NCBI GenBank assembly: GCA_033675545.1 | Contig: JAWDGP010004972.1 | Location: 465,001-529,000 of the forward strand | Direction: 5' to 3' | DNA: 64,000 nucleotides | Source: Elysia crispata | Taxonomy: Eukaryota > Mollusca > Gastropoda > Plakobranchidae | Part shown: positions 48,301-61,454 of the stretch, in pieces | Numbering within the stretch: position 1 is the stretch's first letter | Layout: the number at the start of each line of letters is the position of its first letter | Position numbers and translations under genes: made by a program | The notes under the pieces: model-generated | Databases searched by the model: none | What the model was told of the DNA's origin: nothing | The model's input: the letters and a program-made list of their open reading frames with translations, nothing else

Positions 48301-50833
48301 GCAATGTGTATATTTAGTATAATCCAATATGGCCGCCAGTTAATTCAAATTTAGTAATCTCTATAATCAGCATAAATCCAATATGGCCGCCGGTGAATTC
48401 TATTTTGGCAATCTCTATAAGTAGCTTATTTACCAATATTTTATCTTGGTACTTATCATAAATCCAATTTCATTTTGGTAATCTATATAAATACAATAAA
48501 TCAAATATAGCCGCCGGTGAATTCTATTTTGGCCATCTCTAAAATTAGCATAATGCCAATTTGGCCGCCAGTAAATTTATTTAGGCCATCTCTATAATTA
48601 GCATAAATCCAATATGGCCGCCGGTTGATTTTATCTTGGTAATCTCTATAATAAGCATAATTTCAATGTGGCCGCCAGTTGATACTATTTTGGCAATCTC
48701 TATAATTAGCATAACTCCAACATGGCCGCCAGTGTATTCTATTTTGGCTATCTCTATAATTAGCATAAATCCAATATAACCGCAGATTAATTCTATTTTG
48801 GCCATCTCTAAAATTAGCATAATTCCAATATGGCCTCAGGTTAATTTCATTTTGGCCATATAATTATATAGCTATAATATATGCTATAGTTAGCATAATG
48901 ACAATATGGCTGCCGGGTAATTTTATCTTGGTAATCTCTATAAAAAGCATAAATCCAATATGGTCGCCGGTGAATTCTATTTTGGCAATCTCTATAAGTA
49001 GCATAATTCGATTTTCATTCTAGTAATCTATATAAATACAATAAATCCAATATGGCCGCCGGTTAATTATATTTTGGCCATCTCTATATTTAGCATAATT
49101 CGAATTTCATTCTGGTAATCTATATAAATAAAATAAATCCAATATGGCTGCCGGCTCATTCTATTTTGGCCATTTCTATAATTAGCATAATGCCCATATG
49201 GCCTCGGGTTAATTTTATTTTGGCCATCTCTATAATTAGCATAAATTAAATATGGCCGCCGGTAAATTTTATCTTGGTAATCTATAATAAGCATAATTTC
49301 AATGTGGCCGCCGGTAAATTCCATTTTGGCCATCTCTATAATTAGCATAAATTCAATATGGCCGCCGGTTAATTTTTATTTTGGCCATCTCTATAATTAG
49401 CTTAATTCGAATATGGCCGCCGATTAATTCTATTTTGACCATCTCAATAATTAGCATCATTTCAATATGGCCGCCAGTTAATTCTAATCTGGCAATGTGT
49501 ATATTTAGTATAATCCAATATGGCCGCCAGTTAATGCCAATTTAGTAATCTCTATAATCAGCATAAATCCAATATGGCCGCCGGTGAATTCTATTTTGGC
49601 AATCTCTATAAGTAGCTTATTTACCAATATTTTATCTTGGTACTTATCATAAATCCAATTTCATTTTGGTAATCTATATAAATACAATAAATCCAATATA
49701 GCCGCCGGTGAATTCTATTTTGGCCATCTCTAAAATTAGCATAATGCCAATTTGGCCGCCAGTAAATTTATTTAGGTCATCTCTATAATTAGCATAAATC
49801 CAATATGGGCGCCGGTTAATTTTATCTTGGTAATCTCTATAATAAGCATAATTTCAATGTGGCCGGCAGTTGATTCTACTTTGGCAATCTCTATATCTAG
49901 CATAAATCCAATATGGCCGCCGGTTAATTTTATCTTGGTAATCTCTATAATAAGCATAATTTCAATGTGGCCGCCAGTTGATACTATTTTGGCAATCTCT
50001 ATAATTAGCATAACTCCAACATGGCCGCCAGTGTATTCTTTTTTGGCCATCTCTATAATTAGCATAAATCCAATATGGCCGCAGATTAATTCTATTTTGG
50101 CCATCTCTGAAATTAGCATAATTCCAATATGGCCTCGGGTTAATTTTATTTTGGCCATATAATTATATAGCTATAGTATATGCTATAATTAGCATAATGA
50201 CAATATGGCTGCCGTTGAATTCTATTTTGGCAATCTCTATAAGTAGATTATTTACCAATATTTTATCTTGGTACTTATCATAAATCCAGTTTCATTTTGG
50301 TAATCTATATAAATACAATAAATCCAATATAGCCGCCGGTGAATAATATTTTGGCCATCTCTAAAATTAGCATAATGCCAATTTGGCCGCCAGTAAATTT
50401 ATTTTGGCCATCTCTATAATTAGCATAATTCCAATATGGCCGTCGATTAATTCTATTTTGGCCATCTCTAAAATTAGCATAATTCCAATATGGCCTCGGG
50501 TTAATTTTATTTTGGCCATATAATTATATAGCTATAATATATGCTATAATTAGCATAATGACAATATGGCTGTCGGTTAATTTTATCTTGGTAATCTCTA
50601 TAAAAAGCATAAATCCAATATGGCCGCCGGTGAATTCTATTTTGGCAATCTCTATAAGCAGCTTATTTACCAATATTTTATCTTGGTACTTATCATAAAT
50701 CCAATTTCATTTTGGTAATCCAATATGGCCGTGGTTAATTCCGATTTGGAAGTCTCTTTAATTAGCATATTTCTAATATGGCCGCCGGTTAATTCCAATT
50801 TGGTAATCTCTATAATTAGCATAATTCCAATTT
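45346..50833 (+). repeat. 54-bp satellite array B (~5.5 kb)
   Basis: The unit is TAATTCTATTTTGGCCATCT, CTATAATTAGCATAATGCCA, ATATGGCCGCCGGT. A 92-bp variant carries an extra 38-bp segment built on TTCATTCTGGTAATCTATAT and AAATACAATAAATCC. Higher-order blocks recur (see findings). It is flanked by inverted arm copies and is opposite in orientation to array A. Confidence 0.96.
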
Positions 50834-51830
50834 TACTCCGGTCTGAAATTCGATTACATTTTGATAATATGGTATTATTTTGATGATTTATAGGGATCAT
50901 TTCGATTCTACAGCATGTCTATTTTATTATTATAGAGAAAGAAAAAATGGAAATCTTTCTACCGTTTTGAATTTTTTTTTTAATTTCGAATTCTATTCTA
51001 TTGTAATAATATTTAATTATGCTTGATTTGTAGAGATAGAAATAAAGAGGATTTTGTCACCCCTATTTAATTATTCAATATTGATTCACCATATTTGTGG
51101 CAGTTGGCTGTTCCATGTTATGTTCCCAACACATACCACCCACGCATTATCAATTCGGTAATAAGGGTTTATGTTTCTATTACTGTAAAATGGAGTTCAA
51201 TATTTCTTTTGTATAAAAATGACGGATCTTAAACTCTGTGCAAATTGCGATGATTTGAAATCACTTGATGAATACCATAAACACATACGAAAACCTATTA
51301 AAAACAGGACATTTATCAAAAACAACAAAGACAGATAAAAAAAGAGTGTTATCTGAGTTTATTCAGAGAAATCCAAATTATAAAAATATAAAAAGGAATC
51401 ATTATAATAGTTAATTAATACACATTGTTTTCTAAAATAATTCAAAAGACACATAACAGTCTTTTAAAAATAACGTCAGTGAAACTTATGTATATAACAT
51501 AAACGAATATGACATTTTTATTAAAAGAGATAATACATATAAGGGCATTGCCTGTTAAATGAACTTTAATTTGTTTGACTTTCAGCTCACATTGCATTAC
51601 AAAGAAATACAATTGATAATTCACATAAGATTTTTTCAAAAACATTCATTGATTAGGTTTTTACTCCAGTCAACAGTTTCCATGTTCTCTTTAAAAGCGT
51701 TATCAAGACAAATAGTAACTGGATGAAAAGAAAGCTTTGAGGATTCAAACAAGGTCCCACGTTTTACTTCTGAAAAGGAATCACAAAAAAGAAAGATTAA
51801 TATGGGGGGGGGGGGGGGGGGTGAAACCTT
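50834..51830 (-). repeat. Arm repeat copy 3, inverted
   Basis: Reverse complement of 44,155-45,075, in the same order up to a G-run (51,806-51,822) that replaces the region where the ribozyme would lie. No hammerhead is present on this side. It also lacks the 45,075-45,345 segment, so satellite follows directly. Confidence 0.88.
51219..51310 (+). pseudogene. Cys4 zinc-ribbon ORF, copy 3
   Basis: MTDLKLCANCDDLKSLDEYH, then frame loss before the second Cys pair. The plus-strand ATG at 51219 supports a start at MTD for this family. Confidence 0.5.
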
Positions 51831-51839
51831 AGCCAAATA

Positions 51840-52224
51840 AAGACTAGGAAAAAAAGACGAGGCAACAAACGTTTGTATCTTTTGTTAATCCAAAACTAGG
51901 TCGACCGGTACAGCAAGAACCGTGGCCTTGACATTCACAATGTAAAAAAACACGTCCTCTCTATGTTAGGTTGAGAACGATGTTGTTTTGACTGTGAAGG
52001 AGTTGCTCTAGATAGCTATTAACAAATGTCATCGTAACAGTGTGCTGATTAACCAGCCGATCGGGTGAGCAATATTCAACTGAAAAGGCTTGTATTATAG
52101 GCGTCTCGACTAAAATCGACAATGTATACTGAAACTTGAGTTTCTTTAGAAATGGTTATAAGTTTTGTAACATTTAAAACTAGAGGCTTATATAAAAAAA
52201 TATTTAAAACAAAAATAACTTAAA

Positions 52225-52270
<46 letters not shown>

Positions 52271-52285
52271 CATTGTATGCTTATG

Positions 52286-52365
<80 letters not shown>

Positions 52366-52500
52366 TTCTCTTTCTCGTTCTAACCCTCTTTGAAATTTGA
52401 AGGAAAAATAAAGCCAGAAAATACATCGCTACATGGCGACTTACATAAAGATACATGAGCTTAAGTAAAGATAGCACTGTACAAAGTTTTTTAACTAAAA
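51840..52500. other. Segment between arm copy 3 and LINE fragment 3
   Basis: Contains the 48-bp motif shared with 33.90 kb (51,852-51,897), (TA)n at 52,230-52,266 and CTGT/(CT)n at 52,284-52,363. No gene. Confidence 0.7.
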
Positions 52501-53340
52501 ATATAGGAAAAGAGTGTGCGGTGTCTGACAAGGATGTGTGCTTGCTCCAGACCTTTTCTCTCTCTACAGTGAAATGATTTGAGACGCATAGAAGGATACC
52601 CAGGAATTAAAATAGGAGGGCACAAAGTAAGCAACATGAGATACGCTGATGACGCTGTATTAATTGCAGAAAATAAAGAAGACTTGCCACAATTATTAGA
52701 CATCACTGAAGAAGAAAGCAGAAGGAAAGGATATGGATTAAAGAGCAAAAATACAGAAGTAACGGTCGTCAATCGAAACAATGAGTGTGCACAGATCAAT
52801 TCTTTAGTGGCCAAAGGTAATTCCTTCAGGAATCAATGCAAATACTTGGGCACTTGAATGTGAAGAGATGGACACAACAACTGTGAAATCGCATCAAAAA
52901 AGGCACTGGAGTGTTTTACTGAACCCATCCTTATGTATGGATGTTAGGCTTGGACAATTTAAAAAACAACTACAAAATTAACTGGAGGAAACAGAAATGT
53001 GGTTCCTAAAGAGAATGCTATGAATCTTATTTATGGACTTCAAAGAAATCAAACAAAAGTGTGGTACTAGGAGCTGGCATATATATGCTCATAAATACCA
53101 TATTTAATCTACAGGCAGTATTTTTTGGCCATGTGATGAGAAAAAAGAAACTGAAACATTTTTGAGAACTGGATTGATTTTAAAGGAAAAGGCAGCAGGG
53201 GAAAGAAGCGAGAGAAGATGTAGCATGGATTAAAAAAGCGGCTAAATGTAAAATGAGTGACAGATGCACTAACAGCATCAAGGTATAGAGATGCGCAGAA
53301 GGTCATGATTGCCTAATCTAAAGAGCAGGGCACCTAATTC
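52500..53340 (+). mobile_element. LINE (non-LTR) fragment 3, RT to 3' end
   Basis: GVRQGCVLAPDLFSLY (an RT block before the catalytic box), MRYADDAVLIAENKEDL (YADD), then the connector and the 3' coding terminus to ~53,335. Several stops. The terminal ~230 bp is the inverted partner of fragment 2. Confidence 0.87.
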
Positions 53341-54333
53341 ATTGATATACCGGGTATTTTCCATGAATCATCTAAGGATTTGTATCTAGCTACAAAAAAA
53401 AAAAACAACAAAAAAAAGATGTATCTAATAAACGTAGTTGTAAGCAATATAAACATATATTGTCTCTATTGTTTGAACGTAGATGAATACCACATATGTT
53501 GAGCGCTGTTCTACATAAAATTATGTATAGACAACCACTGCCATAAGTACAGCAAAGATTGCAAATATAACATCTCACTCCAGTTCTATAACATTTTCAA
53601 AGCTGGAAAGTTCAAAGGACTCAAATCACACATAGTGAAAAAAAAAACATAATACGAAGGAATGTATTCACAGACAACACCTTGCAGTCAAGTCTCACTT
53701 GTACATAAGGTGTAAGCTGACTACCTTCGATTGGTCTACAAACGTAGCCCAAAATTTGTCTTGACCTGCAAAGACTTAAAGCAAGAAGAAATGATTTTTT
53801 TCCCTCTCTTAATTTTTTGAGAAAATCCAAAAGAAAAATGAATTTTGTGAAAGATGAAGTTTGTTTTAAGCTGAGAGGATAAGAAAAGAGATGACATGAA
53901 TGATTGAAAAACCTGTCTGTCCTACTGAAGAAAACGAAGAAAAACACACACACAAAAAAAATAATAATAATGCCATGATGTCACAAGGCTGCTTGAATTG
54001 AACCAACAGAAGGTCTCAGCACTTTTTCTATGACATCAAAAGCAATGATCACATGAATTTAAAGTAGTTTAAAATTCTTGAGAAAAGAAGATCAACTTAC
54101 ACATCAAGGGCAAAACTAGGTGTTGCGTCACTCTTCAAAACTCAGTAGATGGTAAGGATTCTCTCTCAAAAGCACATTGCCTCAAGTTGCTTAGTCTGTG
54201 GCTGGTGATCTTCTCAAAATGAAGAAGAGGTTGAAGATCTCTGTCAGATTATCACTGAAGATGTTGAGAGGAACATATAATTATGAATAGAAAGGAACGA
54301 GTTACACAGAGAAAGGATAGGGAAGAAAAGAAG

Positions 54334-54383
<50 letters not shown>

Positions 54384-54391
54384 GAGAGAGG

Positions 54392-54472
<81 letters not shown>
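53100..54472 (-). repeat. Outer inverted repeat, right arm
   Basis: Reverse complement of 41,922-43,670 with scattered differences, ending in (TA)n-(GA)n exactly where the left arm ends in (CT)n-(TA)n. Confidence 0.9.
54338..54472. repeat. (TA)n-(GA)n compound microsatellite, right edge of palindrome
   Basis: TA ~42 bp, spacer, then ~90 bp of AG. Confidence 0.97.
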
Positions 54473-54474
<2 letters not shown>

Positions 54475-54598
54475 TATATACTTTTGTAATAGTTTTAAAG
54501 TGGCTTTATAAACTGAGGATTTTCTTTTCTAATGCTGAAACTGGTTTTAATGAAGCAAGTTTTTCTCGGTGTAATGACGAGTTATAAATTTGTATATT

Positions 54599-54600
<2 letters not shown>

Positions 54601-54677
<77 letters not shown>
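54601..54677. repeat. (GA)n microsatellite
   Basis: About 77 bp of pure GA just outside the palindrome. Confidence 0.97.
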
Positions 54678-54679
<2 letters not shown>

Positions 54680-54681
<2 letters not shown>

Positions 54682-55506
54682 TATGGTATCCTGAAAAAAA
54701 AAAACGAAACACCTAGCTGTACTCACTATTATCATATGAAGAAATAAGAATGATCTTTCGTTGGAAATAACGGTGAGCTGTGGGTGTAAAGATAGAGAGA
54801 AGAAATTTTTTTATATAAATGAATGATAAAATAAACACCAATATCATGGATAGTTTGAACTACAATACAAATCTCAAGATTGGAATTGAAATGTATAAAA
54901 ATTTATATTAATAATAATAATAATAAAAAATACATTATACTAGATAATAAATCGTCTAGTTTTATACTTTCGCACAGGTTGGTACTCAATGATGGAAAAA
55001 TATCGTACTCAGCGTAGAATTATATTTTTACCATTTCTTTTGCACGTCCAACCTTCAACAAAAGTTTGTCTGTCCAAGGACAGAATTTGTGGGGGATCAC
55101 ATGAATGTAAAATGTATACAGAATTCCCTAAATTTACGGACAATTCTCTTTCCTGTACAGTGGAACCCATGTTTAACATCTCGAATAGCGAAAACCATTG
55201 CTATAACGACAGAGCTAAATAACCTTTTTTTTTCCTATATTCAATTTATTTCTGCAAAATTGACACCGCTTCCCAACCTGTAAAAACTGGAAAGAAAGCA
55301 CCAAAACTTTAAATAGAAAAAAATCCTTAGCATTTTGCCCTGCCTGCATTGTAACAGTACAAGCGAACAAGCAATGCAGGCTTTCCTGTCTTTTCTCCAC
55401 AGTCCGCATGTATATAAAAATATGTATTCATTTCCATAAGAGGCAGAATAGAAAAAAACAAAGGAAAGTGTAATTACTTCTTGGGTGAGGCCATGCCCTT
55501 GATGGT
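54680..55506. other. Non-coding segment, 3' side of the THAP gene
   Basis: AT-rich, no gene supported. A minus-strand AATAAA lies at ~55,243-55,248 and would suit polyadenylation of the THAP-type gene. Confidence 0.4.
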
Positions 55507-55602
55507 TCAAATACTACACTGTGATGGCCAGGAAGGGCGGAGACTGGTCTCGGCCTCTGGATCTTCAACCGAATCTTGGCTTGACAATCTAGTTTGAGGG
55601 AC
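55507..55602 (-). CDS. THAP gene terminal exon
   Basis: Acceptor CTTTCACAG|. Encodes VPQTRLSSQDSVEDPEAETS to the TGA, 31 residues, acidic and Ser-rich. Confidence 0.55.
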   Translation of the reverse strand, partial: VPQTRLSSQDSVEDPEAETSLRPSWPSQCSI

Positions 55603-56082
55603 CTGTGAAAGTGATGAAGAGTATGTAGTTATGTATCTATAGATAGAGTTGAATGCTACAAAGTTCATTTAGTGTATAGCATCAAGCCACATGGTAGGCA
55701 GTGGCCAACATCTAAAGAAAAATAACTTTGGCTTATAAAATCTGAAACCTCAAAATAAATGATTGATTGGAAAATCTAGATCTAGAGTAAATTATAATAT
55801 TTGTCCTATGAACTGCAAAATGTTTCAGATCAGTACTCTGGCAATGTCTTTGAATAAGGCTTTTGGTGCCCTCATGCCAAATTTTCCATTCTGTTATAGA
55901 TCTAGAATCTAGATCTAGATCTACTCCAAGAGGCAGGGAAGGATTTAAAAATCTAGGCTTAGGATAACTCACCCCTTACCTTTAACCAACCACTAAAATC
56001 TAAAATCAGATCGTCTAGATCTGGATATAAGACCTATCTATATTAAACTCTAAATCTCATTAGCACAATTGATGGGACTTAC

Positions 56083-56135
56083 CTTTAGCATGGGCGCTGA
56101 CCCGTCGAGGAGCTGGTGTGATTGGACGGGGAGTG
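56083..56135 (-). CDS. THAP gene small internal exon
   Basis: Acceptor TGTGTGCAAG|, donor AAG|GTAAGT (strong). Completes the split codon from the previous exon and encodes LPVQSHQLLDGSAPMLK. Confidence 0.5.
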
Positions 56136-56449
56136 CTTGCACACAAAGAGAATGCTTTTATATTTTAGATACTTCAGTATTAGTTCTTTCACTGACTCAC
56201 TCGATCTTTTCACAAATAGAATGTGAGTGCCACTGAAAATGATTTAAGGGCTGCCTCAGACTCTTCATACGTTTTGAACACACGTCCTTTCTCCATTTTG
56301 AACATTGGTGGAAAGGAAGTGAAATCTGAGTCAAACACGAATTTTGTGACGTCACATGGATTTCCGTGTCCGTTTAGACCAGTACCAATTATCTAGGAGG
56401 CCTGTTCATAGGTTATGTAGGCCTAATATTATTCAGATGGGCCGGTCTG

Positions 56450-56466
56450 CGGGGTGCTAGCAATGT

Positions 56467-56565
<99 letters not shown>

Positions 56566-56604
56566 CTCTCTCTCATCTTTAGCTTAATACGACTCTTAAC
56601 CCTC

Positions 56605-56673
<69 letters not shown>

Positions 56674-56899
56674 CCTCCCTCCCTCCCTCTTCATCATAAC
56701 TTCTAAGTACATGTAGGCTATACATTCAAATACTTAGAAACTCAAATGCACATGTACACCTTTTCGAGATTTGATAATACAGTGGTACGGTACATCAAAT
56801 ACCGGCACTCGAGTGACACACTAAGAACACGTACATCAGATAATGAGGAGAGTTTTTAATTGTATCAAGTCAGAAGAAGCAAATGAAGAGAGAGGGAAA

Positions 56900-56962
<63 letters not shown>

Positions 56963-57054
56963 AGGACAGAGATTATAATTTTGTAAAATTCGACCAAGGA
57001 ACAAAAACAAACATAGTAGGTACGTGGAATCTTAGAGCAAGAGATAAAATAATG

Positions 57055-57124
<70 letters not shown>

Positions 57125-57256
57125 GGTGAAAGAGATGCAGACAGCCAGAGGTCTATTTGTGTGGAAAAGGGGGTGCTAGATATGGTAATAGGTGCTAGCC
57201 ATGTGCGCTTTATATCTGGCCTTCTCTCTTTCTTTCATCTCTCTAGCTCAATCCGC

Positions 57257-57293
<37 letters not shown>

Positions 57294-57530
57294 CCTTCTC
57301 ATCATAATTTCTATTACATTCAAATATTTACACTTTGAAACTCAGATCCACATGTACACCTTTTCGAGACTTGATAACACAGTGTTACAGTAGGCTACAT
57401 TAAATAAAGGCACTGGAGTAACATGTCAAGAGCAAAACAAGGAATGACAGAATGTGAAAGACAAAAAAAGATATGGTGATATTTAGAGTGAAAGAGATAC
57501 AGACAGAAGTCTATGTGTATGTGGGAAGGG
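56450..57530. repeat. Tandemly duplicated segment with CT/GA microsatellites
   Basis: GTGCTAGC-ATGTGC, followed by CT tracts, a CTTTAGCTTAAT-like stretch, ACATTCAAATA and CACATGTACACCTTTTCGAG, occurs at 56,450-56,830 and again at 57,180-57,430. GAAAGAGAT-CAGACAG...GTCTAT also occurs twice (57,127 and 57,489). Pure (CT)n at 56,468-56,578 and 56,609-56,689; (GA)n at 56,889-56,962 and 57,055-57,121. It lies within a THAP gene intron. Confidence 0.82.
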
Positions 57531-57558
57531 GGAGGGTGGTAAGAATGATGGGCAGTAC

Positions 57559-58249
57559 TAACCTGTTCCAGTGTAAAAATGAAGGACAACTTCTAGCTGA
57601 TCCCATTGATTCACAGTTTTACAGGGGAAATTTGGGTGTGTTAGCAATTTAAAACCGTTGTAGTTTTCAAATTGAATTACAGTCACTCCTGCATCTGCAT
57701 CTCTAAGTCTAATATGGAAGTATATAACATATTCATGCATACAACCACCGCGACTGAAGCTGGCAAGTGCTTGTTCTGTTCTATCTGCATTACAAGCACT
57801 GGGTCCATAGAGGAGCAAACTTTCTTGAAGGGCTTCCTTAACAGTGTCACAGTTAAACTTATTTTTTACTATGAATGTATCCAGTTCGTCAATTTCTCTG
57901 ACTTTGTTTTCACTGAGAGCTTTTTTTTAGGTAGGGCGAGGAGTTTTTGGATGAGCATGTGATATGGATGGTGAAGGTATCTCACCAAAGTTAATAGGAG
58001 GATGCATAGAGATTATAAATATTATCTTCCTCTTCGAATGTGAGGAGTATCAGAGAGCCAGTGTCGACTGCATACTCCAATAATTATGTTCAGTCACTTT
58101 CTCAACTTTGTTAGGGAGACTCGAAACCCATTTATGACATTCAGTTGGGTCCTTCGAAAAACCATAATTATAAAATAACCGTTTCACTTTCTTTCCCCTT
58201 CTGACTGGCATAGCCGCTCTTACAGTTTGTAACAGTGCACTTTCTTCCC
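57559..58249 (-). pseudogene. THAP gene exon with DNA-binding finger and central region
   Basis: Acceptor TTGTTTAG|, donor ACAG|GTTAGT. After the finger comes a Pro/Ser linker (PSPSISHAHPKTPRPT), then an intact ~120-codon frame: DELDTFIVKNKFNCDTVKEA, SACNADRTEQALASFSRGG, FHIRLRDADAGVTVIQFENY, ending EVVLHFYTGTG. The second half is not recognised. Confidence 0.65.
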
Positions 58250-58499
58250 CTAAACAATAAACAGTTAAGGAAATTGATTATGACACCGATACACCATATA
58301 ATGAAATATGAAACTTAAGGTTAAAGTATTGAGGGTACTTTGAGTATCAGAGATTTTAGTTAAAAGGCTTTTAAAAAACTTTGGCTCCCACTTTAGCACA
58401 CCTTCTCTCTATAAAGTGATATCGCAGAGACCATAAAGGGAAAAGCTAATTAAACTTAAAGCATATTTAGATGAACTTAACATGTATAATTGTTTATCA

Positions 58500-58545
<46 letters not shown>

Positions 58546-60550
58546 TTATTTATATTACATTGTATGATGTTTGGTGCCACGGGTCATACTCTATCAGTGT
58601 GCACACATTTAGAGGAAAATCTACACCAAATCACAAAAAAGCATTCTTGGAATGTTCCACATTGAAAGCATCTGTTAGAACAAGGTGCAATCCAAGGGCG
58701 AATAACAAAGAATAAGATAAGAAATATAATCCAAGAAAGAATGAATGTAATCCAATAACAAAATGGCAGGAGAGTCCAGAGAAAACACAGTGTGTACTGC
58801 TAAGCATGCTCTAATCAACTGTTCAAACCTCGCGCAGGTGGCTGATAGTTAGCCAGATGATGGCCCATCTGAATAATGTTACGTAACCTTGTGAACAGGC
58901 CTCCTAGCAGATGGTAGACACATTGTTTGTATATTTTGAACCACGTGATGGACAATAATAGCACAGCCTCCATGATTTCTTAAAACCACGTGATAGCTAT
59001 AAAAAGATTTTGCGGGTGCCTATTAGTAGTTTTCTCTTTGTCAAGCTGTGTTTACACTTACAAGTAGTAGTTCGTACATTAACTTTTTCTTTTTTTTTCT
59101 TGAAGGGGGTGGGGATAGATCTCTTTGCATTCCTGAAGCGGGAACTTGCTTACAGCAGGATTTTTCTCCTGGAACTAAAATTCCCGTTATAGTCATGTTT
59201 TATTTATTTTGAGCACATCACTAGAGTGGTCTCGCTTATTGAATCTGTATAGCTTATCACTGTCTGCCTCTGGCCTTACACTTCGTTTCCTTCTGTTTTG
59301 TCTCCTCTTCTCTGATGTTGGCAATTAATGTCTAGTGGTCAGTCAGCCCCAATTGCTGCAGAGAAAGAGACAATTGTGCGCGACGGTCTAAAAGAGGTGA
59401 CAGTAGAGAAGTTTTACAGTACTGGAGGTATCTGAGAGACGAGCAGACTTCTCGCTCGGATTGAGAAAACGTGGAATTACCTAAACTAGCTGTGATAAAG
59501 ACAGGGTTAGCTTTCTTTACAGAAAAAAAAATAGGAGACGACGTAGAAAGTTGTCAACTTGATAATTATTAAACCCTAAAACAATTTTGGCTGGTTTTAA
59601 TAGAAAGGAGGGAACACAGACACGGGCTAATTCTTCTTCACAGAACCCCCCTCCCCCCCCACCCCCCTGAGGAGGCTGCACAACCACTGGACGAGCCACA
59701 GCATTCCTGTCCCACAACTCATCTTCCCGGGTCTGACGGCACGTGCCCCCAGGTGCGCACGTCGCGGCCTCAATTATAAGTGCGGCAACCGAACTTCTCC
59801 GCAGATAGCCCTGTTTCCTGCATGCAACAACTGAAAGGGGTTAGTTAGAAATCAATGGTTTATTTGGCGGAAAGTCTAAAACTGTCCCACAGGTCTGGAG
59901 GTGAGAAGAAAACTGGACGCTGCTATTTGACTTCCCTCCAACAGTGAACGGACAGAGGTGCTTTAGGCAGAACTATCCCGTTCATCGTGAATTAAACGCA
60001 GTGGAAACTGAGGCTATGGGGAAAATACGTGTAGTACGATGTACTAATTGACATAGAAGAGAAGAGTAGCATAAAGAAACGCGCACTCGAAGATAAAGAC
60101 TTTCTTCTTTTTTAAGGGAGAAGAGCACTTCAGTACAAAGTTTAAAATAATTCTTCCAGTCAAGGAACTCGACAAATCATTATGTTTTATAAAGTCATTT
60201 CAAGATGGAGACCATAATGATTGATTATGGAACATTTGAAAAAAAAAAACCTATGGAAATCAAAATAACTTTCTTAAATTATTTTTAGTCAGATCAAGGT
60301 GCCTTGCCCTGCCACAGTGAAAAAGTATTCAACAAACCTTAGGTTTAGACAGAAACTATTTTCATTGAGCTGAAAATAAGAAAGGAATTGTTGAACAGAT
60401 TTATTGCTTTTATCATCATACCTTGTCATTATCACCAATGTAACTAGACAGAGCCACACTATTCGCTATTCGATTCAGACTGCCTTTACCTCTAATCTAA
60501 GGAGGCAAATTATACTCAGGGGAAGCTGATGCCATAGTGCTGTGCTTACC

Positions 60551-60724
<174 letters not shown>

Positions 60725-60917
60725 TTTTCTGTTTCTCTTTCTCGCTTCCTAGCTTCCAATGGATTCAGAGATACACAGAGTGAAATGGGCAAATTTCTTT
60801 CTTCTGTTGTTAAAGTCAGGCTCATTTTTATCTTTGAAGTAGTGAAACATGATAAAACAAAAAATATTATCGGCGATACAGTGTTAATAATGCCCATGCT
60901 TGTGAAGACAGTTTTTT

Positions 60918-61033
60918 CATCATCATCATCATCATCATCATCTTCATCATCATAATCATCATCATTATCATCATCACATCATCATCATCACCATCATCAT
61001 CATTATCACCATCATCATCATTATCATCACCAT
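60918..61033. repeat. (TCA)n imperfect microsatellite
   Basis: TCA/TTA/ACC variants over ~115 bp; reads as Met/Asp runs on minus. Confidence 0.95.
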
Positions 61034-61454
61034 AATCAATGTAATGATCGTCTTCATCCTCAAAATCAGTATCTTTTTCGTCGCTCTCTCCACTCCTGGC
61101 CCTTTCTTTACTTCCATAGACTTTACACTGGAGTCTGGATAAATACCTCAGGACCAAAAAAGTTAGTTGACTGTAGGCAAAAGTTGGCTTTAAATATTGC
61201 AATTTAATTTGTAAAGAAATACAAAATAGTGCTGGCAAACAAAGTTGACTTGAAGCAAAAGTTTCCCTTAGGTGTTGAATGTATATGGACTCCTCTGTAC
61301 TTTTAGTAATACTTTCTCGTTAGCCAGGCTTTCCTCTTTTTATTCAACTGATTTCTCATCTTTGAATCATTTTCTCACTCCTGTAACTCCATTGCGCCCC
61401 TATGGTTCCAAGTAAAAAAAAGCAGTTGGAATTCTTTTGTAATAAGTTAAAATT

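Larger units (their letters stand above)
55507..58249 (-). pseudogene. THAP-domain gene, probably decayed (3 exon segments)
   Basis: Segments: 58249-57559, 56135-56083, 55602-55507, with GT-AG junctions in consistent phases (1 then 0). The first contains a C2CH THAP zinc finger: KCTVTNCKSGYASQKGKES, then YGFSKDPTECHKWVSSLPN, then VCSRHWLSD. These parts lie in different frames, so at least two frameshifts occur, and one TAA interrupts PRPT-KKALSENK. THAP is a sequence-specific DNA-binding domain, also found in P-element-type transposases. The last segment ends SWPSQCSI then TGA (55507). The breaks could be assembly errors, but three in one exon favour a pseudogene. No upstream exon with the Met was found. 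Confidence 0.68.

Noticed and set aside
45344..50162. Multiple 65-128-codon frames with 18-residue periodic sequence on both strands
   Set aside because: Explained by the 54-bp satellite having a length divisible by three. The same DNA is open on both strands, and unit variants break the phase.
45346..50833. YY1 or CArG (SRF) sites in every satellite unit (CCAATATGGCCGCC)
   Set aside because: The YY1 core context is GGCGGC rather than GGCCGCC, and CC(A/T)GG spacing is one base short of a CArG box.
55495..55520. GGTTCAAATAC as a tRNA B box
   Set aside because: No A box or acceptor stem at the proper spacing, and it lies at the end of a coding exon.
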